Source: an uncultured Roseovarius sp.
GTDB taxonomy: Bacteria > Pseudomonadota > Alphaproteobacteria > Rhodobacterales > Rhodobacteraceae
Assembly (NCBI RefSeq): GCF_913057115.1
Contig: NZ_CAJXNN010000027.1
Location: 1 to 50,359, forward strand
Direction of reading: 5' to 3'
DNA length: 50,359 bases
Of this stretch, positions 8,597 to 15,173 are shown in pieces. The position numbers and the translations under genes were made by a program. The notes beneath the pieces are model-generated. The model made no database searches. It was not told where the DNA came from and saw only the letters and a program-made list of their open reading frames with translations. Each line of letters begins with the position of its first letter. The first letter of the stretch is position 1.

Positions 8597-8653
8597 GCTC
8601 CGGGCCTGACCCGGAGCCTCTCGCCAGTTGAGGTCCCGGGACAGGCCCGGGAC
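8597..8653. repeat. Pair of perfect GC hairpins between LivG- and LivH-type genes
   Basis: GCTCCGGG/CCCGGAGC (8597-8617) and GTCCCGGG/CCCGGGAC (8633-8653) are two perfect 8-bp stems, each with a 5-nt loop, 15 bp apart. The loops (CCTGA and ACAGG) are themselves similar when read on opposite strands. Palindromes of this kind are frequent between genes in Rhodobacterales. Within an operon they may shape mRNA decay rather than terminate transcription. Confidence 0.6.
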
Positions 8654-8666
8654 GGGTGTTTGGAAA

Positions 8667-9485
8667 TCAGTCATGCGCCACCCCCAGATAGGCGTCGATC
8701 ACCGCCTGATTGCTGCGCACTTCGTCCGGTGTGCCGTCACCGATCTTCTTGCCATAATCCATCACGACCACCCGGTCGGACAGGTCCATGACCACGCCCA
8801 TGTCGTGCTCAATCAGGGCAATCGTGGTGCCGAACTCGTCGTTCACGTCTAGAATAAAGCGGCTCATGTCCTCTTTTTCCTCGACGTTCATCCCCGCCAT
8901 CGGCTCATCCAGCAGCAGGATCGACGGCTCGGCGGCAAGCGCCCGGGCGAGCTCCACCCGTTTTTTCAAACCATAGGGCAAGCGGCCAACCGGGGTCTTT
9001 CGGATGTGCTGAATCTCAAGGAAATCAATAATCTTTTCAACGGCCTCGCGGTTTTCCACTTCTTCGCGCTCGGCCTTGCCCTTCCAAATGGCCTGCGCGA
9101 AAAGTCCCGCCTCCATCTGCCGAATGCGGCCGGTCATGATGTTGTCCAGCACCGACATGCCATCGAACAAGGCAATATTCTGGAAGGTCCGTGCGATCCC
9201 TTGGCGTGCCACCTGATAGGGCTTCATCGGCGGGCGCAGGTCCCCCTTGTAGAAAACCTGCCCCTCCTGCGGGTTATAAAATCCGCTGATGACGTTCAGC
9301 ATCGAGGATTTCCCGGCCCCGTTCGGGCCAATGATGGCGCGGATTTCGCCCTCGCGAATATCAAAACTGATATCCTTGATCGCCACCACCCCGCCAAAGC
9401 GCAGCGTGATGTTTTTCATCTCCATCACCACCCCGCCGATCTTGCGGCCATCCTCGGTGGTATACCCTTCTGAGGCATCAAGCAT
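8667..9485 (-). CDS. ABC transporter ATP-binding protein, LivG type
   Basis: A 272-residue HAAT ATPase. Walker A GPNGAGKS is at 53-60. The signature region reads LPYGLKKRVELARAL, a LivG-like variant of LSYGxxR in place of the canonical LSGGQ. Walker B is LLLDEPMAGM, and the switch histidine lies in IEHDMGVVM. It pairs with the LivF-type ATPase. The gene follows the large acyl-CoA ligase gene by about 100 bp in the same direction. Confidence 0.9.
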   Translation of the reverse strand: MLDASEGYTTEDGRKIGGVVMEMKNITLRFGGVVAIKDISFDIREGEIRAIIGPNGAGKSSMLNVISGFYNPQEGQVFYKGDLRPPMKPYQVARQGIARTFQNIALFDGMSVLDNIMTGRIRQMEAGLFAQAIWKGKAEREEVENREAVEKIIDFLEIQHIRKTPVGRLPYGLKKRVELARALAAEPSILLLDEPMAGMNVEEKEDMSRFILDVNDEFGTTIALIEHDMGVVMDLSDRVVVMDYGKKIGDGTPDEVRSNQAVIDAYLGVAHD

Positions 9486-9539
9486 CTGTTCTCTCCTTCA
9501 GCCGGGGTGCGTTCATCAAGGCCCATGGGCCTTTCTTCA

Positions 9540-9564
9540 CGAAGAAGGCCGTCAGGCCTGATGA
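9540..9564. repeat. Short dispersed palindromic repeat, copy 2
   Basis: The sequence GAAGAAGGCCGTCAGGCC plus TGATGAG repeats the motif at 235-259. Here TCAGGCCTGA is a perfect 10-bp palindrome. It is flanked by GGCCCATGGGCC, another 12-bp palindrome at about 9519-9530, so this 100-bp gap can fold extensively. Confidence 0.5.
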
Positions 9565-9584
9565 GTGTTGCGCGCGTGATTCCA

Positions 9585-11561
9585 TCATTCCGCCGCCACC
9601 TTGCCCGGGGCCTCCACCGGCACCACCTTTGCGTCGACGATCTGCAACGTCGCACTGATGCTGCCCTTGCGGCCATCCTCATAGGTCACTTCGGTCGTGG
9701 TGTAGATTTCGCCTGACCCGTCATAAAGCGCGCCCAGCAGGTCCTCGAACTTCTCGGCAATCACACCACGGCGCACCTTGCGGGTGCGGGTCATTTCGCC
9801 ATCGTCGGCGTCCAGTTCCTTGTGCAGCACAAGGAAACGATGCACCTGGCAATGGGCCAGCATAGGGTCCTCGGCAAGGCTGCGGTTCACCTCTTCGACA
9901 TGCTCTTTGATGGTTTCAAGAACGCGCGGATGCCCGGCCAATTCCTGATACGAGGCATAGCCGATGTTGTTGCGCTCGGCCCAGTTGCCCACTGCCGTCA
10001 GGTCGATGTTGATAAAGGCCGTGCATTGCTCGCGCTGGTTGCCGAACACCACGGCTTCCAGGATGTTCGGGAAGAACTTGAGCTTGTTTTCCACATACTT
10101 GGGCGCAAACATCCGTCCATCGGCCATCTTGCCCACATCCTTGGCACGGTCGATGATCCGCAGGTGGCCGGTGCCTTCCTCGAAGAACCCCGCATCACCG
10201 GTGGCGACCCAGCCTTCCGGGTCCTTGGTCTTCTTGGTGCTTTCCTCGTTCTTGTAATAATACTCGAACGTCCCCGCACTCCGATAGAAGACCTCGCCCG
10301 ACTCGTCGATCCTGATCTCGACACCGGGGGCCGGAACACCCACCGTATCGTTGCGCACCTCGCCATCCGGCTGCACGGTGATGAAAACGCTGGCCTCGGT
10401 CTGGCCATAAAGCTGCTTCAGGTTGATGCCGAGCGACCGGTAGAATTCGAAAATCTCGGGCCCGATCGCTTCACCAGCCGTGTAACCAACCCGCACGTTG
10501 CCAAACCCAAGCGTGTCCTTGAGCGGGCCATAAACGAACATATTGCCCAAAGCATACTTGAACCGGTCCCAGCCCCCCACGGGCTTGCCATCAAGAATGG
10601 CCGGCCCAACCTTGCGGGCATGCGCCATGAAATGATCGAACAGCCATTTCTTGAAACGGCCCGCATCCTCCATCCGGATCATCACGTTGGTCAGCTGAGT
10701 CTCGAACACCCGCGGCGGGGCAAAGTAATAGGTCGGCCCGATCTCGCGCAGATCGGTCTGCATCGTGTCGGCGCTTTCCGGGCAGTTCACGCAAAAGCCC
10801 GTCCAATAGGCCTGCCCGATCGAGAAGATGAAATCGCCCACCCATGCCATCGGCAGATAGGCCAGAACTTCGTCATCCTTGTTCAGGTTGTCGAACTCGG
10901 CCGAGGATTTCGACGCCTCGATGATATTGCGGTTCGACAGGACGACGCCCTTGGGCTTGCCCGTCGTCCCCGAGGTGTAAAGCATCACGCAAATGCTGTC
11001 GTAAGTCAGCTTCTCACGCCGCGCCTTGAGGTCCTCGATAAACTCCCAATAGGCCGCGCGCCCCTGCTCCTGAATGCCGGTGAAGGTGTGCAACTTGTGG
11101 TGATCGTATTTCCGAAGGCCCCGAGGGTCGACGTAGATCATGTGCTCGAACTGATGCAGGTCGTCCTGAATCTCGATCAGCTTATCAACCTGCTCCTGGT
11201 CCTCGACAATCGCAAACCGCGCGCCGCAGTGGTCCATCACATAGGCCATCTCTTCGGCAGCCGCGTCTTGATACAGCGGCACCGGGATTGCCCCAACCGA
11301 CTGCGCGGCGACCATCGACCAATAGAAATGCGGTCGGTTGCGCCCGATCACGGCGACGAAATCGCCCTCCTTGATACCAAGATTGATGAAGCCAAGCGCA
11401 AGCGCCTCGATCTCTTTCTCGGTTTCCGCCCAGGTCCAGCACTGCCAGATGCCGTATTCTTTTTCGCGATACGCCATTTTCGACGCAAATTGCGTGGCGT
11501 TGCGTTGCAATAGCGCCGGAATGGACGCAAGCCCTTCCGCCGCCTGAGACGACTGTACCAA
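9585..11561 (-). CDS. Long-chain-type acyl-CoA ligase (AMP-binding), part of the transporter operon
   Basis: A protein of about 658 residues in the adenylate-forming family, similar to long-chain fatty-acid--CoA ligases. The ATP-binding motif YTSGTTGKPKG is near residues 195-205, with GQTEAS as the A5-like motif and ATGDAGFFEEGTGHLRIIDRAKD as the hinge region. It makes an acyl-CoA from acid, ATP and CoA. I place the start at TTG 11561 because GGGAGGAG lies 5 bases before it. An in-frame ATG at 11576 would put that ribosome site inside the coding region and has only a weak GGCGGA upstream, but it remains possible. As first gene of the leftward operon, it probably traps the imported acid. Confidence 0.88.
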   Translation of the reverse strand: MVQSSQAAEGLASIPALLQRNATQFASKMAYREKEYGIWQCWTWAETEKEIEALALGFINLGIKEGDFVAVIGRNRPHFYWSMVAAQSVGAIPVPLYQDAAAEEMAYVMDHCGARFAIVEDQEQVDKLIEIQDDLHQFEHMIYVDPRGLRKYDHHKLHTFTGIQEQGRAAYWEFIEDLKARREKLTYDSICVMLYTSGTTGKPKGVVLSNRNIIEASKSSAEFDNLNKDDEVLAYLPMAWVGDFIFSIGQAYWTGFCVNCPESADTMQTDLREIGPTYYFAPPRVFETQLTNVMIRMEDAGRFKKWLFDHFMAHARKVGPAILDGKPVGGWDRFKYALGNMFVYGPLKDTLGFGNVRVGYTAGEAIGPEIFEFYRSLGINLKQLYGQTEASVFITVQPDGEVRNDTVGVPAPGVEIRIDESGEVFYRSAGTFEYYYKNEESTKKTKDPEGWVATGDAGFFEEGTGHLRIIDRAKDVGKMADGRMFAPKYVENKLKFFPNILEAVVFGNQREQCTAFINIDLTAVGNWAERNNIGYASYQELAGHPRVLETIKEHVEEVNRSLAEDPMLAHCQVHRFLVLHKELDADDGEMTRTRKVRRGVIAEKFEDLLGALYDGSGEIYTTTEVTYEDGRKGSISATLQIVDAKVVPVEAPGKVAAE

Positions 11562-11772
11562 GTTTTCTCCTCCCATTGTCCGCCGAGCGAACCATGCGCC
11601 CTTGAGCAAGGCGATTCTTGTGCCCCCTAAGGGTGCTGGACAAAATCTCGCCGTCAACTTTTTCCTGATGTTTTCGCAAACCTTTCGAATTGTAACAGCG
11701 TAGCCCCGGCGCTTGACACTCTGCCCGGCGGACCGGAAACCTGTCATACCCACTCCGCAATCCGAGGCGCGC

Positions 11773-12399
11773 ATGACCCGGCCAAAGCTCGAATTCTGGT
11801 TCGACTTCGCATCAACCTATTCGTACCTCAGCGCGATGCGCTTGCCCGGCCTTGCGCAGAAGGCCGGCGTCGATGTGGTCTGGCGCCCGTTCCTTTTGGG
11901 GCCAATCTTTGCCGCACAGGGCTGGACCACCTCGCCGTTCCTCATCTACCCGGCCAAGGGCAAATACATGTGGCGCGACATGGAGCGTCGCACGCAGGCG
12001 CTCGGCCTGCCATTGGTGTGGTCCGACAGCTTCCCGCAAAACAGCGTGCTGGCGGCACGCGTGGCGCAATTGGCCTTGCAAACCAGTCAGGGGGTCGCTT
12101 TCTGCCAGGCGGTCTTTTCCGCCGAATTCGGTCAGGGCCACGACATCTCGCAAACCGCCGTCATAACGGATTGCCTGGCGCAATCCGGCCTGCCCGACGG
12201 CCTCATTGACGGCGCCGTCGAGGACGACAACAAACTGGCCCTGCGCCATACCACCGAAGAGGCCAGCGCCCGCGGCCTCTTCGGGGCCCCGAGTTTCACG
12301 GTTGCCTCCGAACTCTTCTGGGGCGACGACCGGCTGGAAGAGGCAATCCATTGGGCCATCCATCATGGCGAAGCGGGCCGAGGCCGTGACCATGGATAG
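11773..12399 (+). CDS. 2-hydroxychromene-2-carboxylate isomerase family protein (DsbA fold, kappa-GST-like)
   Basis: A 208-residue protein with the family opening LEFWFDFASTYSYLS, the conserved P-F-L-L-G-P-I-F segment and the C-terminal GLFGAPSFTV loop. Members isomerise 2-hydroxychromene-2-carboxylate in naphthalene-type degradation using glutathione, but many homologues have unknown substrates. Its presence beside a transporter and two CoA ligases fits an aromatic-compound pathway. It is divergent from the ligase gene, and its stop overlaps the histidine-kinase start by 8 bp. Confidence 0.85.
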   Translation: MTRPKLEFWFDFASTYSYLSAMRLPGLAQKAGVDVVWRPFLLGPIFAAQGWTTSPFLIYPAKGKYMWRDMERRTQALGLPLVWSDSFPQNSVLAARVAQLALQTSQGVAFCQAVFSAEFGQGHDISQTAVITDCLAQSGLPDGLIDGAVEDDNKLALRHTTEEASARGLFGAPSFTVASELFWGDDRLEEAIHWAIHHGEAGRGRDHG

Positions 12400-14299
12400 C
12401 ATCGACCGCACCCGGCAAGAGATGACCAGTGCAGGCCTGAACCTGATTCAGCAGGCCATTTCGATCTATGACGCGAACCTGCAACTGGCCGTCTGCAATC
12501 ACCGCTTCCAGGAAATGTTCGATCTCCCCGACCACCTTGTAACGCCGGGGGCCTCCTTCGCCGATACCATCCGGTTTCTGGCCGAACGCGGCGATTATGG
12601 CGAGGTGACCGACTTCGACGACTTCGTGCGTACCCGAGTCGAACAGGCCCGCGCGTTCGAACCGCACTACATGGAACGCACCCGCGCCAACGGCCACATC
12701 ATCAGCGTCGAAGGCACGCCCCTTCCGCAAGGCGGCTGGGTCACCGTTTATACCGACATCACCCGCACCAAGCGGCAAGAGAGCCTGCTGCGCGCCCGGT
12801 CCGAGGAACTCTCGGGCCAACTCCTCACCTATTCCGAGGAACTGGCCGCCACCAACCGCGAGCTTTCGGCCACCATCACCGCGCTGGAAGAAACCAAGCG
12901 ACAGCTCACCGCCTCCGAGGCCCGCACCCGCCTGACAACCGAAATGATGCCCGCGCATATCGCGCACGTCGGCGCCGACCGGCGCTATACCTATTCCAAC
13001 CGGCGGCTCAGCGCGGTCATGCCCGGCAGCAAATCGGACATCATCGGGGTTCCCATCGACGAGGCACTGGGGCCGAAACCCTATGCCGCGATCGAACCCT
13101 ATCTCGAAGATGCCTTCCGCGGCAAAGCATCGGTTTTTGAGTTCACGCATGAACCAAGCTCGCGCCGCATTCGCGTGGCCTTCACCCCCGAAGACACCCA
13201 GGGCGGCGTCTATATCCTTTCGATGGATATCACCGAAGAGGCGCAAACCCGCTCGGTCCTGCAACAAACCCGCCGCCGGGAAATGGCCGCGCAACTGACC
13301 AGCGGTCTGGCACATGATTTCTCCAACCTGCTCACCATCATCCTCGGCATGCAGTCGAAATTGCAACGCATGGATCTGGGCGAAGAGGCCGATACCCTGA
13401 TCACCGCCACCCTCGGCGCGGCGCGGCGCGGCGGTGGTTTGCTCAACCGGATCGCCGATATGACCGGCCCGCGCGAACACACGCCCGCCGCCACCGATCT
13501 GCGCGCCTTTTTGGCAGACCTCGAAACCTTGGCCCGTTCCACCCTGCCCGAACAGGTGCATTTCACCATCAACAACCTCGCGCATCCCGGACGGTATCTT
13601 CTGGATGCGGGCATGTTGCAGGATTCGCTGCTGAACCTCGTGATCAACGCCCGCGACGCGGTAGGCCCACAGGGTGCGATCACCTTGACCACCGCCTGCC
13701 TGCAAGACACCTGGATCGAGTTCACCGTCACCGATACCGGGCCGGGGTTTTCCAAATCAGCCCTGAGTCATGCGCTTGATCCCTTCTACACCACCAAGGG
13801 CGGCGAAGGCTCCGGGCTTGGCCTGTCGATGGTCTACGACATGACCAAACTCGCCGGTGGCCGCGTGAAACTCTCGAATACCGACACCGGCGGGCGTGTC
13901 TCGCTTCGCTTACCCATGCGTCTGGCCGGCACGGTGGACACCACTGGCATGGTATTGCTCGTGGAAGACAGCCCCGATTTGCGCGACACCATCCGCGACA
14001 TGCTCCGCAACCGCGGCCATACGGTGATCGAAGCCAGCTCGGCGGATGAGGCGCTGGCCCTGCTTGACGATTTACCCCAGATTTCCGCACTCCTGTCCGA
14101 TATCTCGCTGGAAGGCGACAAGACCGGCCTCGACCTGATCCAATCCCTGCCCAAGGGGCATTGCCCGGCGTACCTGATGACCTCGTTACCACCTGGCGAC
14201 CCGCTTTATGACGCAGCCTGCAAATCCGCACCGGTGCTGCGAAAACCATTCGATGCCACACGCCTCGATGCCTTCCTCAACCCGGATGCCACGCCATGA
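12392..14299 (+). CDS. Hybrid sensor histidine kinase with two PAS domains and a C-terminal receiver
   Basis: A 635-residue cytoplasmic sensor with no membrane segment. In order it has a PAS domain (about 10-120), a coiled-coil linker (about 125-175), a second PAS (about 185-290), a HisKA domain with the phospho-accepting His308 in GLAHDFSNLL, a HATPase domain (N box LNLVINARDAV, G boxes TDTGPGFS and GEGSGLGLSM) and a receiver domain with Asp570 and Lys618. It should sense a soluble ligand or redox state and phosphorylate its own receiver and probably the next gene's product. The start overlaps the upstream stop by 8 bp, and the stop overlaps the next gene by 4 bp. An alternative ATG lies 27 bp upstream. 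Confidence 0.9.
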   Translation: MDSIDRTRQEMTSAGLNLIQQAISIYDANLQLAVCNHRFQEMFDLPDHLVTPGASFADTIRFLAERGDYGEVTDFDDFVRTRVEQARAFEPHYMERTRANGHIISVEGTPLPQGGWVTVYTDITRTKRQESLLRARSEELSGQLLTYSEELAATNRELSATITALEETKRQLTASEARTRLTTEMMPAHIAHVGADRRYTYSNRRLSAVMPGSKSDIIGVPIDEALGPKPYAAIEPYLEDAFRGKASVFEFTHEPSSRRIRVAFTPEDTQGGVYILSMDITEEAQTRSVLQQTRRREMAAQLTSGLAHDFSNLLTIILGMQSKLQRMDLGEEADTLITATLGAARRGGGLLNRIADMTGPREHTPAATDLRAFLADLETLARSTLPEQVHFTINNLAHPGRYLLDAGMLQDSLLNLVINARDAVGPQGAITLTTACLQDTWIEFTVTDTGPGFSKSALSHALDPFYTTKGGEGSGLGLSMVYDMTKLAGGRVKLSNTDTGGRVSLRLPMRLAGTVDTTGMVLLVEDSPDLRDTIRDMLRNRGHTVIEASSADEALALLDDLPQISALLSDISLEGDKTGLDLIQSLPKGHCPAYLMTSLPPGDPLYDAACKSAPVLRKPFDATRLDAFLNPDATP

Positions 14300-14997
14300 C
14301 ACAGCCGCTTGTCACAATCCTAGACGATGAACCCGCCATCCGCACGATGCTGGCCGACGCGCTGGAGGAAGCCGGTTTTCAAACCATGGCCTTCGGCCGC
14401 GCGACCGAATTCGAAGCCGCCCTGCGCAACGCCGCCCCCGATGTCTGCCTTGTGGACCTGTCGCTGCCCGACCGGGACGGGCTGACGCTGGTTCATCGGC
14501 TGGCGCTTGAACAGGGGGCCACCGTTATCATCATCTCGGGCCGCGCCGAGGTGCAGGACAAGATCACCGGGCTGGAACTTGGGGCCGATGACTACATCAT
14601 CAAACCTTTTGATCCAGCCGAGGTGGTGGCCCGCATCCGCGCCCGCCTGCGCCGCGAAAGTGCCACACCCCAAACCGGCGAAACCGCCCGCTTCAACGGC
14701 TGGACCGCCCATTTCGACCGTTATGTGCTTGAGGATGACACCGGTGCCGAAACGCCCTTTTCCCACGCCGAAGGCGAAGTGTTGCGCCTGTTTCTCGAAC
14801 GCCCCAAGCGCCTGATCTCGCGAAACGCCATGCAAGAGGCGCTTGGCGGCGCGGCGGGCGAGAGTTTTGACAGGGCCATGGACGTGCGCATCTCGCGCCT
14901 GCGCACCAAACTACGCGAAGACCCGAAAAACCCGCGTCTGATCAAAACGATCTACGGCGCGGGCTATATTTTTCTGGGCGATGTGAACTGGACCTGA
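14296..14997 (+). CDS. OmpR/PhoB-family response regulator
   Basis: A 233-residue two-domain regulator. The receiver has the acidic pair Asp10/Asp11, phospho-acceptor Asp54, Ser81 and Lys103. The C-terminal winged helix ends RISRLRTKLREDPKNPRLIKTIYGAGYIF, with the family's GYxF wing. Its ATGA overlap with the hybrid kinase marks the two as a pair. The likely target is the neighbouring transporter and ligase operon, although no binding site was identified. Confidence 0.92.
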   Translation: MTQPLVTILDDEPAIRTMLADALEEAGFQTMAFGRATEFEAALRNAAPDVCLVDLSLPDRDGLTLVHRLALEQGATVIIISGRAEVQDKITGLELGADDYIIKPFDPAEVVARIRARLRRESATPQTGETARFNGWTAHFDRYVLEDDTGAETPFSHAEGEVLRLFLERPKRLISRNAMQEALGGAAGESFDRAMDVRISRLRTKLREDPKNPRLIKTIYGAGYIFLGDVNWT

Positions 14998-15030
14998 CGG
15001 GTGTTGCGCGCCCTGCGGCGCGCCCGGGTT

Positions 15031-15139
15031 GGGGGCGCTGCCCCCGCCGCCCTGCGGGCGACTCCCCCGGAGTATTTTCAGAAAGATGAAGTCTAAAGGC
15101 AAAACCTCTTCATCTTTCCCCAAATACTCCCGCCGGAGG
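15031..15139. terminator. Large two-armed hairpin between convergent genes (bidirectional terminator-like repeat)
   Basis: The arms GGAGTATTT (15069-15077) and AAATACTCC (15122-15130), then AAAGATGAAG (15082-15091) and CTTCATCTTT (15108-15117), fold into a long interrupted stem around a 16-nt loop. A separate GGGGGC-GCT-GCCCCC hairpin precedes it at 15031-15045. The 'CCGGAGTATTT...AAGATGAAG' form is, from memory, a common intergenic repeat in Rhodobacterales. It lies between the response regulator and the convergent formate dehydrogenase gene, where it would insulate the two transcripts. Confidence 0.6.
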
Positions 15140-15173
15140 CATCCGACAGTGGCCAAAAGCGCCAAGCGGCAGG

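Noticed and set aside
9822..11513. A 563-codon open frame antisense to the acyl-CoA ligase
   Set aside because: It has no motif or ribosome-site support, and the minus strand encodes conserved ligase motifs throughout.
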